Below are positions 37,794 to 46,398 of a DNA stretch of 64,000 bases, one piece after another (within the stretch, counting starts at the first letter, position 1; the number at the start of each line of letters is the position of its first letter). The notes under the pieces were generated by a model. That model was not told where the DNA came from, ran no database searches, and saw only the letters and a list, made by a program, of their open reading frames with translations. The stretch comes from Stenotrophomonas panacihumi (GTDB taxonomy: Bacteria; Pseudomonadota; Gammaproteobacteria; Xanthomonadales; Xanthomonadaceae). The position numbers and the translations under genes are program-made. The stretch covers positions 1 through 64,000 of the forward strand of contig NZ_LLXU01000066.1 in assembly GCF_001431645.1 (NCBI RefSeq), written 5' to 3'.

Positions 37794-38809
37794 GCCGCCG
37801 CCCGTGCCGCCCTGTGGGCGGGCATCGAGACGCGGCAGGTGACGCCGGCCGGCTCGAACGCCAGCACCGAGTCGCCGCCGAGGTCGTACTTGAGCCCGCG
37901 TTCGATCAGCCGCGAGCCGAAGCCGCGCCGCGTCGGTTCGCTCACCGCCGGGCCGCCATGCTCGCGCCACGTCAGTTCCAGCACTTCGTCCGGCGCTTCA
38001 CCCGACCATGCCCAATGAATGCCCACGCGCCCCTCCGGCACGGAGAGCGCGCCATATTTCACCGCGTTGGTGCATAGCTCGTGCAGCGCCATCGAGAGCG
38101 CCACCGCGCGCCGCGGGTCGAGCAGGAATGCCGGGCCGTGGATATCGAAGCGTTCGCCTTCGCTGCCCTGGTGCGGCGCGGCGGCGGCGCGGGCGACATC
38201 GCCCAGTTCGGCGCCCTGCCAGCTCTCGCGGGTGAGGATGTCGTGCGCGTCGGACAGCGCCACCAGGCGCGATTCCATCTTGTCCTGCGCGTCGGCCATG
38301 CCGGTGCTGCCACGCAGCGTCTGCAGCGCCATCGACTGCACCGTCGCCAGCGTGTTCTTCACCCGGTGGTTGAGTTCGTTGATGAGCAGCTGCATGTGCT
38401 GCTCGTGCTGCTTGCGCAGGGTGATGTCGCGGGTGCTGCCGGCGATGGCCTCGACCTCGCCGCCAGGACCGAACACCGGCGAGAAGATGTAGTCATAGAT
38501 GCGCACGCCCTCGGTGACATGCGGGAACGGCACCTCGCCGCGCACCGGCTGGCGGGTGGCGATGACCCGATCGATCTCCTCGTCGTGCATGGCCGCATGC
38601 CAGGGCTCGTAGCCGATCTCCAGGCAGGTCTTGTTGGCGGCCTGCTCCCAGGTCATGCCCCACATGCTCAGCAGTGCATGGTTGGCATAGATGAAGCGAT
38701 GCTGGCGATCGAAGACATAGGTCAGGTCCGGCGTCGCCTGCAATATGGCCTCGTACAGGCGCAGCTTCGCGGCCGGTGCGGCCTGATCCAAGGGCGGCGC
38801 GGCGTCCAT
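37790..38809 (-). CDS. PAS-domain HWE-family sensor histidine kinase
   Basis: A 339-residue soluble kinase with a PAS domain (about residues 18-130; DLTYVFDRQHRFIYANHAL...STRDITLRKQ). A phospho-acceptor helix follows, with the HWE/HisKA_2 signature LNHRVKNTLATVQSMA (about 140). The ATPase region has LHELCTNAVKYGAL and GFGSRLIERGL. No membrane segment, so it senses a cytoplasmic cue. An ATG 12 codons upstream (38845) is possible. However, it lies inside a 46-bp element whose second copy is not coding, and it overlaps a -10-like TAGAGT, so I prefer the MDAAPPLDQ start. Confidence 0.87.
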   Translation of the reverse strand: MDAAPPLDQAAPAAKLRLYEAILQATPDLTYVFDRQHRFIYANHALLSMWGMTWEQAANKTCLEIGYEPWHAAMHDEEIDRVIATRQPVRGEVPFPHVTEGVRIYDYIFSPVFGPGGEVEAIAGSTRDITLRKQHEQHMQLLINELNHRVKNTLATVQSMALQTLRGSTGMADAQDKMESRLVALSDAHDILTRESWQGAELGDVARAAAAPHQGSEGERFDIHGPAFLLDPRRAVALSMALHELCTNAVKYGALSVPEGRVGIHWAWSGEAPDEVLELTWREHGGPAVSEPTRRGFGSRLIERGLKYDLGGDSVLAFEPAGVTCRVSMPAHRAARAAA

Positions 38810-38833
38810 CGAACGGTCCAGTGAGAAGTTCGC

Positions 38834-38879
38834 GGACTCTAGCATCGAAGCGTAAGAGCCCGGATGAGGAACCTTTCAC
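38834..38879 (-). repeat. 46-bp element, copy A (upstream of the HWE kinase)
   Basis: It shares 35 of 46 bases with a second copy at 39411-39456. Identity is concentrated in three blocks at identical spacing, given on the minus strand: GTGAAAG, CTCATCCG and GATGCTAGAGTCC. The last block holds a -10-like TGCTAGAGT. It is probably a promoter plus operator feeding the kinase-receiver pair. Confidence 0.6.
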
Positions 38880-38936
38880 CCGGCCTCGACATCCGCTGGC
38901 AGCACAGCCGCAGGGGAACGTCCCGCTGCGGGCCGC

Positions 38937-39335
38937 CTAGCCTGGTGCCACTCCCACATGGGCGATCCAATGCCGGACGATCTCCTGCAACGCGGGCGCC
39001 TTCGCCCGCAGATCGGCCAGACCCTCGAAGCCGACGACTGCCCGGTCTTCGCCGAGCCATTTCAGCAAGCCTGCAGGGTCGGGGATGGCCGACTTCGGAA
39101 GCACCTGCTTCCTGGCACCGAGATGCAGGATCAGCTGAACCAGCTTCGGGTTGCGCAGCTGCATCGTCGCGAAATGCTCACCGGTGAAAAAGCTGGGAGC
39201 GTTCCATTTCACTTCCTCGCCAATGGCCGGATCCACCGCCAGCAGCAGGGTGCGCAACTCGACCACCACGGCCTTGAGGGGATGATCGAGCGTGGCGAGA
39301 TAGTCATCCACGGTTGGCAGCGGCTTGCGCGTCAT
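38937..39335 (-). CDS. DUF1801 (YdhG-like) domain protein
   Basis: A 132-residue cytoplasmic protein of the DUF1801 fold, recognised by TVDDYLATLDHPLK, EEVKWNAPSFF, a central lipid/iron-chaperone-like beta sheet and the C-terminal IVRHWIAHV helix. The function of this family is not settled. It is preceded by a GAGGTG ribosome-binding site and, about 75 bp upstream, by copy B of the 46-bp element also found before the adjacent kinase gene. That suggests shared control with the kinase. Confidence 0.82.
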   Translation of the reverse strand: MTRKPLPTVDDYLATLDHPLKAVVVELRTLLLAVDPAIGEEVKWNAPSFFTGEHFATMQLRNPKLVQLILHLGARKQVLPKSAIPDPAGLLKWLGEDRAVVGFEGLADLRAKAPALQEIVRHWIAHVGVAPG

Positions 39336-39410
39336 GGTGCACCTCGTCCGTGAGCGGATAGCGGGCGCCGCATGGCGCGCGTTTCATCGCGCCCGTCGGC
39401 GGATGTCCGG

Positions 39411-39456
39411 GGACTCTAGCATCCGGTCGAAACACCGCGGATGAGCGATCTTTCAC
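39411..39456 (-). repeat. 46-bp element, copy B (upstream of the DUF1801 gene)
   Basis: Same orientation relative to its gene as copy A, with the same spacing between the three conserved blocks. The ATG in GATGCTAGAGTCC here would open only a 12-codon frame, so the block is regulatory rather than coding. The rest of the 160-bp gap to the hydrolase stop holds no gene. Confidence 0.6.
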
Positions 39457-39495
39457 GCTCTGCATGCGCCCCCCGATCCTGGGGGCTCCCCTTCG

Positions 39496-41319
39496 TCAGT
39501 GCGGCACGGCGAGATGTTCGGCGCTCAGCGCGTTGCCCGCGCCGCGCGGCTTGGCATCCACCGTGGCATCGGGCGGCAGCGGCGCGCCGGATTCCACCTG
39601 CGCCCAGGCCTGGTCCAGCGCGGCATACACGTAGGGCAGCAGGGGCAGATAGCGGGCGGCATAGTCCGGCAGGCCGAGGAAGCCATCGAAGTGCTGCACG
39701 TGCGGCACGCGCCAGTAGCGCACGTCGCGCTTGGCGGCCTGCGCGGCGGCGACGTACGGCACGCTGCTGAAGGCCGGCGGGATCAGCCCGTCGTCCAGGC
39801 CATGCACGACGATCACCGGCAACTTCTTCCGCGGCGGGCCGGCCTTCGTCTGCGCCACGCCAGCCTGCACGCGCTGCGCATCGGCATCGTGGTCCGTCCA
39901 CAGCGCGCGCAGGCACTGCAGGCCGGCGAATGTGGGATCGCTCCCCGCCTGCGCCTTCGCATCGACGATGCCCACGCCCGCGCCCGGCGGAATGCCACTG
40001 CCGTCGCTCCACCATGCGGCGCGTTCGGCGGCGGTGGGCGCGTGCGCCACGCCGTCCAGGCCCATGCCCGCATAACCGAAGCCGCACGGGTGCGCGCCGG
40101 CCGGATAGCGGCCGTAGGCCGAGGCGTAGGCCACGGCCACCGCGCGCCACAGGTCGAAACCCACCGACAACGCGCCGCTGCGCAGTGAGGCCTCGGTCCA
40201 GCCATTGGCGAGCAGGCGTCGTTTCGCATCGGCGGCTTGCGCGGGCAGGTCCGCACCGTCGAGCAAGCCGGCGGCGGCGAGCGAGGCACAGCGCGCCGCA
40301 CCCAGCGCCTGTCGCTGCGCGGCCAACGGCGGCTGCGGCAGGTCATCCATCGCCAGCAGGGCGCACGGCATCAGCAGCGCGGCCTCGGTGGCGTAGTCGT
40401 ACAGCGCACGCCCCTCCTTGCCGGGCGCAAGCACGCTCGGCTCGCCGGCCACCACGGCCTTGAGCCAAGGCTTGCCTTTCGATTCCTCGGCCGCGCGCAG
40501 CACCGCGCCGCCACCATTGGAGATGCCGACCGCGATCACGCGGGTGTTGTCGAACGTGAAAGGCGCTTGCGCGGGCAATGCGCGGTTGAGCACATCCAGC
40601 CCGTACTCGGCGGCCTGGCGTACATGGCGGCCCCAGTCGGCTTCCGGGTTGTCCAGCGAATGCGCGTGCTTGAACGCGACGCCCTGGGCATCGCCCTTGG
40701 GCGGCGCGAAAGCGGGTATGGAACCCGCTTCGGCCACGCCCGCCGGCCCGACCGCCGGCGCGCCGGAAAGATCCACGTAATCGCTGCCCGCGCCCTTGTC
40801 GGTATAGGCCACCGCGCACCCGCGCGGCAGGCCCCACGCGCCGGCCACGGCGATGGCGCCGTAGACGCCACGCGAGCCGGAGGCGGCGGTGACGACGAGG
40901 CAACGCTTGCCGGCGTCGAAGTCGTCCGGCAGCTGCACCATCACGCGATGCGGCGCGTGCCGCCCGGGCAGCTGCGCATAGGCGGAAAACTCGCGTCCCG
41001 GCACCGCGCCCAGCGTGCCGCCGTAGACGTCGCCGTAGCCACCGCCCGGTGCGAGATCAGCGATGCCACGCCAGTTGCTCCAGATCGCGCGCCGGCGCGC
41101 TTCGGCCGCGGTGGGATGCACCGCATCGGCGAACGCGGGCGGCGTCGGCAGCCGTAGGCCCGCAAGGCCGAGGCCCGCGGTGAGCAGGTCGTCCTGTTCG
41201 CGGTGCACGGTCTGGCGTTCGGCACGGAACGGCGCGGCGGATTCGGCGGCGGCGGCGCCACCGGCGAGCGTCATGCCGAACAGAAGGCTGCCGGCGAGCG
41301 TCATCAGGGAAGAGGTCAT
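39496..41319 (-). CDS. Secreted 3-hydroxybutyrate oligomer hydrolase
   Basis: A 607-residue protein with an N-terminal signal peptide (MTSSLMTLAGSLLFGMTLAG...AAAA). It matches the 3HB-oligomer hydrolase family: MVQLPDDFDAGKRCLVVTA, GSRGVYGAIAVAGAWGLPRG and the serine-hydrolase motif VGISNGGGA (about residue 265). C-terminal VVHGLDDGLIPP and VPHVQHFDGF supply the likely acidic and His residues. Family members cleave dimers and oligomers of D-3-hydroxybutyrate, products of PHB breakdown. The export signal implies action in the periplasm or outside. It is divergent from the 3HB dehydrogenase across a shared operator; a TAGCGT (41326-41331) 6 nt before the ATG is its likely -10. Confidence 0.9.
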   Translation of the reverse strand: MTSSLMTLAGSLLFGMTLAGGAAAAESAAPFRAERQTVHREQDDLLTAGLGLAGLRLPTPPAFADAVHPTAAEARRRAIWSNWRGIADLAPGGGYGDVYGGTLGAVPGREFSAYAQLPGRHAPHRVMVQLPDDFDAGKRCLVVTAASGSRGVYGAIAVAGAWGLPRGCAVAYTDKGAGSDYVDLSGAPAVGPAGVAEAGSIPAFAPPKGDAQGVAFKHAHSLDNPEADWGRHVRQAAEYGLDVLNRALPAQAPFTFDNTRVIAVGISNGGGAVLRAAEESKGKPWLKAVVAGEPSVLAPGKEGRALYDYATEAALLMPCALLAMDDLPQPPLAAQRQALGAARCASLAAAGLLDGADLPAQAADAKRRLLANGWTEASLRSGALSVGFDLWRAVAVAYASAYGRYPAGAHPCGFGYAGMGLDGVAHAPTAAERAAWWSDGSGIPPGAGVGIVDAKAQAGSDPTFAGLQCLRALWTDHDADAQRVQAGVAQTKAGPPRKKLPVIVVHGLDDGLIPPAFSSVPYVAAAQAAKRDVRYWRVPHVQHFDGFLGLPDYAARYLPLLPYVYAALDQAWAQVESGAPLPPDATVDAKPRGAGNALSAEHLAVPH

Positions 41320-41352
41320 GGCGGCACGCTAGCAGAGTGCCGGGGCCTTTCC

Positions 41353-41370
41353 ATCGTACCTTCGTACCAG
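41353..41370. promoter_or_regulatory. Shared operator of the 3HB locus, site 1
   Basis: An 18-bp sequence with a dyad-symmetric GTAC-N4-GTAC core (41356-41367), matching site 2 (48720-48737) at 14 of 18 bases. Its centre is 33 bp from the hydrolase -10 (TAGCGT, 41326-41331) and 34 bp from the dehydrogenase -10 (TAATTT, 41393-41398). That is about position -42 for both promoters, where class II activators bind. Neither promoter has a -35 consensus. Likely bound by the LuxR-type regulator encoded downstream (inference). Confidence 0.65.
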
Positions 41371-41425
41371 TCGCGCGGCGGGAAGGGGCTGCTAATTTCA
41401 GCCGATCCCCCACCCTTGGATTCCC

Positions 41426-42226
41426 ATGAGCGACGCCTTCCTGCATGGCCGCCACGCGCTGGTGACTGGCGCCACCTCCGGTATCGGCCTGGCCATCGCC
41501 CAGGCACTCGCGGCGGCGGGCGCGCGCGTGGCGATCAACGGCTTCGGCCTGCCCGCGCAGGTCGAACAGGCGCTCGCGCTGGCCAGCGGCCCGGGCGGGG
41601 CGGCACGCCACTTCGATGCCGACCTCGCCGACGCCGCGCAGATCGAACGCATGATGGCCGCGCTTGAAGACGACGGCCCGCTCGACATCGTGGTCAACAA
41701 CGCCGGCATCCAGCATGCGGTGCCACTGGAACGCATGCCCGCCGAAAAGTGGGACGCGGTGCTGGCGATCAACCTCGGCGCGGCCTTCCACACCATGCGC
41801 CACGCGCTCCCCGGCATGGGCGCGCGCGGCTTCGGGCGGGTGATCAACATCGCCTCGGTGCATGGGCTGGTGGGCTCGCGCGACAAGGCGCCCTACGTGG
41901 CCAGCAAGCACGGGCTGGTCGGCCTGAGCAAGGCCGTGGCGCTGGAGTACGCCGCGGCCGGCGCGCGCGAAGGCGGCGGCATCACGGTGAACTGCATCTG
42001 CCCGGGCTGGGTGGAGACGCCGCTGATCGAGCCACAGATCGAGGCGCGTCGTGGCGGCGGCAGCCGCGAGGACGGCGTGCGCGCCCTGCTGGCGGAGAAG
42101 CAGCCGAGCCTGCGCATGTCGCTGCCCTCGGACATCGCCTCGCTGGCGCTGTGGCTGTGCCGCCCGGAGGCGCACAACGTCACCGGTGCCGCGTTCGCGA
42201 TGGATGGTGGCTGGACGGCCCAATAA
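41426..42226 (+). CDS. bdhA: D-3-hydroxybutyrate dehydrogenase (SDR family)
   Basis: A 266-residue short-chain dehydrogenase: NAD-binding TGATSGIG (about residues 15-22), NNAGIQH (about 91), catalytic Ser in NIASVHGLV (about 143), Tyr and Lys in YVASKHG (about 156-160), and the INCICPGWV-type segment. The NNAGIQH and SVHGLV motifs are those of 3-hydroxybutyrate dehydrogenases. It oxidises 3HB to acetoacetate in the cytosol. It is followed after 16 bp by the response regulator, so the two form one transcript. Confidence 0.92.
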   Translation: MSDAFLHGRHALVTGATSGIGLAIAQALAAAGARVAINGFGLPAQVEQALALASGPGGAARHFDADLADAAQIERMMAALEDDGPLDIVVNNAGIQHAVPLERMPAEKWDAVLAINLGAAFHTMRHALPGMGARGFGRVINIASVHGLVGSRDKAPYVASKHGLVGLSKAVALEYAAAGAREGGGITVNCICPGWVETPLIEPQIEARRGGGSREDGVRALLAEKQPSLRMSLPSDIASLALWLCRPEAHNVTGAAFAMDGGWTAQ

Positions 42227-42242
42227 CGGTAGGCTTGCCGCC

Positions 42243-42908
42243 ATGCCCCATCTGCTGATCGCCGACGACCATCCGCTGTTCCGCAGCGCCCTGCGGCAGG
42301 CCGCCGCCGATGCGGTGGGCGACCTGCACGTGCGCGAAGCGGCCACGCTGGAACAGGCGCTGGCCGCGCTCGACGCCGCGCCGGACACCGACCTGATCCT
42401 GCTCGACCTGCACATGCCCGGCAGCCATGGCCTGGCGGGGTTGGCGGCGATCCGCGCGCAGCATCCGGCGGTGGCGGTGATCGTGGTGTCGGCCAACGAC
42501 GACCCGCAGGTGGTACGCCGCGCGCTCGACCATGGCGCCGCCGGCTACCTGCCCAAGAGCGCCGGCCTGGACGAACTGCACCAGGCGATCAACAGCGTGA
42601 TGGCCTGCGAGCAGTGGCTGCCGGCCTCGTTGCGCGCGGCGGTGCAGCACGCGCAATCCTCCGCGCACGACAGCGCACTGGCCTCGCGGCTGGCGAGCCT
42701 GTCGCCGCAGCAGTTCCGCGTGCTGATCCTGGTCGCGCAGGGCCTGCTCAACAAGCAGATCGCCGACCGGCTGGACGTGCAGGAGCGCACGGTGAAGGCG
42801 CACCTGTCGGCGATCTTCGAACGTCTGGGCGTGCGCAACCGCACGCAAGCCTCGGTGGTGCTGCGCGAACTGGAACTGCGCGACCCGTCCCAGCGCATCG
42901 AGATGTAA
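42243..42908 (+). CDS. LuxR-type response regulator (CrbR-like)
   Basis: A 221-residue two-domain regulator: an N-terminal receiver with IADDHPLFR, phospho-Asp in LILLDLHMPGSHG (about residue 54) and Lys in YLPKSAG (about 105), and a C-terminal LuxR helix-turn-helix (about 150-210; LSPQQFRVLILVAQGLLNKQIADRL). Together with the adjacent symporter-domain kinase it resembles CrbS/CrbR (MxtR/ErdR), which control acetate use in Vibrio and Pseudomonas. It sits in the dehydrogenase operon and faces the kinase gene (3 bp between stops). It is the likely activator acting at the two GTAC-N4-GTAC operators. Confidence 0.9.
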   Translation: MPHLLIADDHPLFRSALRQAAADAVGDLHVREAATLEQALAALDAAPDTDLILLDLHMPGSHGLAGLAAIRAQHPAVAVIVVSANDDPQVVRRALDHGAAGYLPKSAGLDELHQAINSVMACEQWLPASLRAAVQHAQSSAHDSALASRLASLSPQQFRVLILVAQGLLNKQIADRLDVQERTVKAHLSAIFERLGVRNRTQASVVLRELELRDPSQRIEM

Positions 42909-42911
42909 GCC

Positions 42912-45900
42912 TCATGGCGCCGCGGGGGCGGCGCGCGCGGCCAGCAGGCGGTCGATGATGGATTTCAGCGCCAGCGGGCGCACCGGTTTCTGCAGCAGCG
43001 TCAGGCCGTGTTCGAGCACGGCGCGGCGCGTGGCCAGGCCGTCGTCGGCACTGAGGATCAACGTGGGCGCGGCGCCGAAGCGCGCGGCCAGATCGGCGTG
43101 CAACGCCACGCCGGTGTCGTCGTCGGCGAGGTGGTAGTCGAGCAGCCAGATCGCGGCGTCGTAACCATTGGCGAGCAACGCGGCGGCCTGCGTGCGGTCA
43201 TGCGCGGTGCGCACCTCGCAGCCCCAGCCGCGCAACACGCCGGCCAGCGCCTGCAGCGGCTGCGCTTCGTTGTCCACGGCGAGCACGCGCAGCCCCGCCA
43301 GCGCATTGGCCGGCCGCGGTGACGGTACGGCCACCGCGCGGTGCAACAGCGGCAGGGACAGCGAGAACACCGTGCCGCGACCCGGCGCGCTGCGCAGCGC
43401 GATGGTGGCGCCGAGCAGCCGCGCGATGCGGTCGGCGATCGCCAGGCCCAGCCCGAGCCCCTGCCCCGCCGCGCCTTCGCCGCGACGGAACTCCTCGAAG
43501 ATGGCGCGCTGTTCGGCCGGCGCGATGCCCGGCCCGGTGTCGTGGACCTCGATGCATACCTGCCCCTGCGCATGGCGCACGCCCAGCAGGATGCCGCCGT
43601 GCGCGGTGTAGCGCACCGCGTTGGCGAGGAAGTTCTGGATCACCCGGCGCAGCAGCTGCGGATCGGCATGCACCCAGGCGCGGCTGGCGACGTGGTCGAA
43701 GCGCAGACCACGCGAGCGGGCAAGCACGCCGAATTCGGAGGCCAGCGGGTCCAGCACATCGGCCAGGGGCAACGCGCGCGGCTGCGGCACCAGGCCGCCG
43801 GCTTCCAGGCGCGCGATGTCGAGCAGGCCGGTGAGCAGGTCGGTGGTGGAGTCCAGCGCACCGCGCACCTGCGCGGCGACCTCGCGCTGTTCCGCGCGCG
43901 CCAACTGTTGGGAAAGCGTATCGGTGAACAGCTGCGCGGCGTGCAGCGGCTGCATGAGGTCGTGGCCGATGGCAGTGAGAAAGCGGCTCTTGGCATCGTT
44001 CGCCCGCTCGGCCTCGCGCTTGGCGGCCTCCAGCAGCGCGGTGCGCTCGCCCACGCGCTGCTCCAGCGTCTCGTTGCTGCGCAGCAGCTCGGCCTCGGTC
44101 ATGCGAAAGGCGGTGACGTCGGTGAAGGTCGCCACGAAGCCGCCGCCGGGCATCGGGTTGCCGCGGATCTCCACGATGCTGCCATCCGGGAACACGCGCT
44201 CGGACAGGTGCGCGGTGCCGGCGCGCATCAGCGCCAGGCGGCGGTCCACCGCGCGTTCGGCGCCGCGCTCGGGCATGCGCTGCAGCGCCCAGCGGGTCAG
44301 CTCGACGATCGGCGCGCCGACCTGCAGCAGCTCGTCCGGGAAGCCGAACATCTGCGCGTAACGACGGTTCCAGGCCACCAGCCGCTGCTCGCGGTCGATC
44401 ACGCTGATGCCCTGGCTCATGTTCTGCAACGCGGCCTGCAGCACCTGTTGGTTGAAGCGCAGGTCCTGCGAGGCTTCATCGACGATGGCCGCCACCGCCT
44501 CCAGCTCCCCGCTCTCGCGGCGCGCCGCATCCAGCAGCAGGCGCGTGGACGCCGAACCCAGCACGGCGGAGAGTTCGCGCTCCATCGACGCTTCCACGTT
44601 CGCCGGCACCGGGCCGTGGCGCGGCGCGTCGGCCAGCAATTCGGCCACGCGCTCGCGGCGCAGGAAGCGCTGGCCGGCGCTGCGCAGCGTGGCCACGTCC
44701 AGGCGGCCCGGCGCGCGACGCGGCGCGTCGCCGCGCAGGTGCATCGCCACCCAGGTGACCGCCGTGCCGACGAACAGGCTCACGCCGACCGCGCGCCCCA
44801 GTGCGCTCCAGCCGGTAAGCCCGAACAGGCGATTGGGCGCCAGCCAGCTCAGGCCGAACGGCCCATGCTCCAACCAAGTGGGATCGCTGCCGAGCGCGGC
44901 CACCAGGCTTGGCGCCAGCAGCACCCACGCCCACGCGGCGAAGCCAGCCACCACGCCGGCGATGGCCGCGCGTGCCGGCGTCTGCGGCCGCCACAAGGCG
45001 AAGCCGAGCACCGGCGCCAGCGTGGCCAGCGCGGAGAACGACACCGCGCCCACGTCGGCCAGTGCGTCGTTGCCGCTGATCATGCGGCTGTAGGCCCAGG
45101 CGAGCAGCATGATCGCCACGATGCCGGTGCGGCGCAGCAGCAGCAGGTCGCCTCGGCGGTCCGCATCGCCGGCCCGGCCGGTGCGCGACCACGCGCCACG
45201 CAACAGACCCGGCGCGAACCAGTGGTTGCCGATCATCAAACTCAACGTGAGCGTGCTCACCACCACCATGCCGGTGGCCGCGCTCAGGCCACCGAGGAAG
45301 GCGAACAGCGCGATGCCCTTGTGCCCATAGGCAAACGGCAGCGCCAGCGCGTACATGTCCGAGGGCACGCCGTCGCCCAGCAGCGCGGCGCCGGCCTTGG
45401 CCAGCGGCAGCGCCGGCAGCGCGATCAACAGCAGGTAAAGCGGGAACTGCCAGCGCGCGGTACGCACGTCGCGCTCGTCACGGCATTCCACCACGCCGAC
45501 ATGGAACTGGTGCGGCAGGATGAACATCGCCAGCGCGCCCAGCAGCAACAGCGGCACGAAGCCGCCGGCGGCGCCGGCAGGTGGCGTCACGGGCGCAGGC
45601 GTCTGCGGCAGGTCCAGCCCGAGCCAGACGAAGGTGCCCAGGGCGAGCATCGCCGCGAGCTTGAATAGCGACTCGAACGCCATCGCCAGCACCAGCCCGC
45701 GGTTGTGCTCGGTGGCACTGGCGCGGCGGGTGCCGAACAGCATCGCAAACAGCGCCATCGCCAGCGCGACATAGAGCGCGCCATCACGCCAGAACGGCAG
45801 GCCCTGCGCGTGGCCGGGAATATGCAGCGTGAGCGTGGCGAAGCTCATCGCCACCGCCTTGAGCTGCAGCGCGATGTACGGAATGAGCCCGAGCGCCGCC

Positions 45901-46262
45901 ACCAGCGTGACCACGGCGGCGAGCCAGGCGTCCTTGCCGAGGCGGCTGGCGATGAGGTCGGCCAGCGAGGTGGCGTTGCTTTCGCGCGCCAGCCGCACCA
46001 GCTTCATCATGAAGCCGACGGCGAGCGCGTAGAACAGGATCGCGCCGACGAACGTCGGCGGCAGCGGCCAGCCGTAGCGCACCGCCTGGGTGACGGTGCC
46101 GTAGAAGGTCCACGAGGTGCAATGCACCGCCAGCGACAGCGCATACACATGCCGCCAGTGGCGGGCGAACACGGTAGGCCGGCGCTCGCCGAACAGCGCG
46201 GTGCCGAACATCAACGCCAGCCACGCGAAACCGGCGGCAGCCACCGTCCACAGGCTCAACAT
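42912..46262 (-). CDS. Symporter-domain hybrid sensor kinase (CrbS-like)
   Basis: An 1116-residue protein with four parts. First is a sodium/solute-symporter domain of about 12-13 membrane segments (about residues 1-500). Next is a PAS-like region (about 610-730; VIDREQRLVAWNRRYAQMF). The kinase follows, with His in FLTAIGHDLMQPLHAAQ (about 766), HDTGPGI and GLGLAIADRI. A C-terminal receiver with phospho-Asp in WLLDYHLADDD ends the protein (about 994-1105). In CrbS-type kinases the symporter domain transports or senses a small carboxylate; here 3-hydroxybutyrate or acetoacetate is the obvious candidate (inference). It lies downstream of the TonB-dependent receptor, with a 136-bp gap that could hold its own promoter (TATTCT-like box). 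Confidence 0.9.
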   Translation of the reverse strand: MLSLWTVAAAGFAWLALMFGTALFGERRPTVFARHWRHVYALSLAVHCTSWTFYGTVTQAVRYGWPLPPTFVGAILFYALAVGFMMKLVRLARESNATSLADLIASRLGKDAWLAAVVTLVAALGLIPYIALQLKAVAMSFATLTLHIPGHAQGLPFWRDGALYVALAMALFAMLFGTRRASATEHNRGLVLAMAFESLFKLAAMLALGTFVWLGLDLPQTPAPVTPPAGAAGGFVPLLLLGALAMFILPHQFHVGVVECRDERDVRTARWQFPLYLLLIALPALPLAKAGAALLGDGVPSDMYALALPFAYGHKGIALFAFLGGLSAATGMVVVSTLTLSLMIGNHWFAPGLLRGAWSRTGRAGDADRRGDLLLLRRTGIVAIMLLAWAYSRMISGNDALADVGAVSFSALATLAPVLGFALWRPQTPARAAIAGVVAGFAAWAWVLLAPSLVAALGSDPTWLEHGPFGLSWLAPNRLFGLTGWSALGRAVGVSLFVGTAVTWVAMHLRGDAPRRAPGRLDVATLRSAGQRFLRRERVAELLADAPRHGPVPANVEASMERELSAVLGSASTRLLLDAARRESGELEAVAAIVDEASQDLRFNQQVLQAALQNMSQGISVIDREQRLVAWNRRYAQMFGFPDELLQVGAPIVELTRWALQRMPERGAERAVDRRLALMRAGTAHLSERVFPDGSIVEIRGNPMPGGGFVATFTDVTAFRMTEAELLRSNETLEQRVGERTALLEAAKREAERANDAKSRFLTAIGHDLMQPLHAAQLFTDTLSQQLARAEQREVAAQVRGALDSTTDLLTGLLDIARLEAGGLVPQPRALPLADVLDPLASEFGVLARSRGLRFDHVASRAWVHADPQLLRRVIQNFLANAVRYTAHGGILLGVRHAQGQVCIEVHDTGPGIAPAEQRAIFEEFRRGEGAAGQGLGLGLAIADRIARLLGATIALRSAPGRGTVFSLSLPLLHRAVAVPSPRPANALAGLRVLAVDNEAQPLQALAGVLRGWGCEVRTAHDRTQAAALLANGYDAAIWLLDYHLADDDTGVALHADLAARFGAAPTLILSADDGLATRRAVLEHGLTLLQKPVRPLALKSIIDRLLAARAAPAAP

Positions 46263-46398
46263 CCGCCGATGCCCCGTGAACCCTGCGGCTGGCTGGAACG
46301 ACTGCTGGCCACGCTCCCCTCCCCGTTCGCGCCCGCCGAGAATAACGCAACGGGAACGGGCACAGGCCCGTCCCCGCCGCGTCCCCGGGAGCGCGTGC

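Noticed and set aside
38899-38925. Hairpin (CCGCAG...CTGCGG with inner GGGA/TCCC) downstream of the DUF1801 gene as a terminator
   Set aside because: The stem has a bulge and there is no T-tract on either strand.
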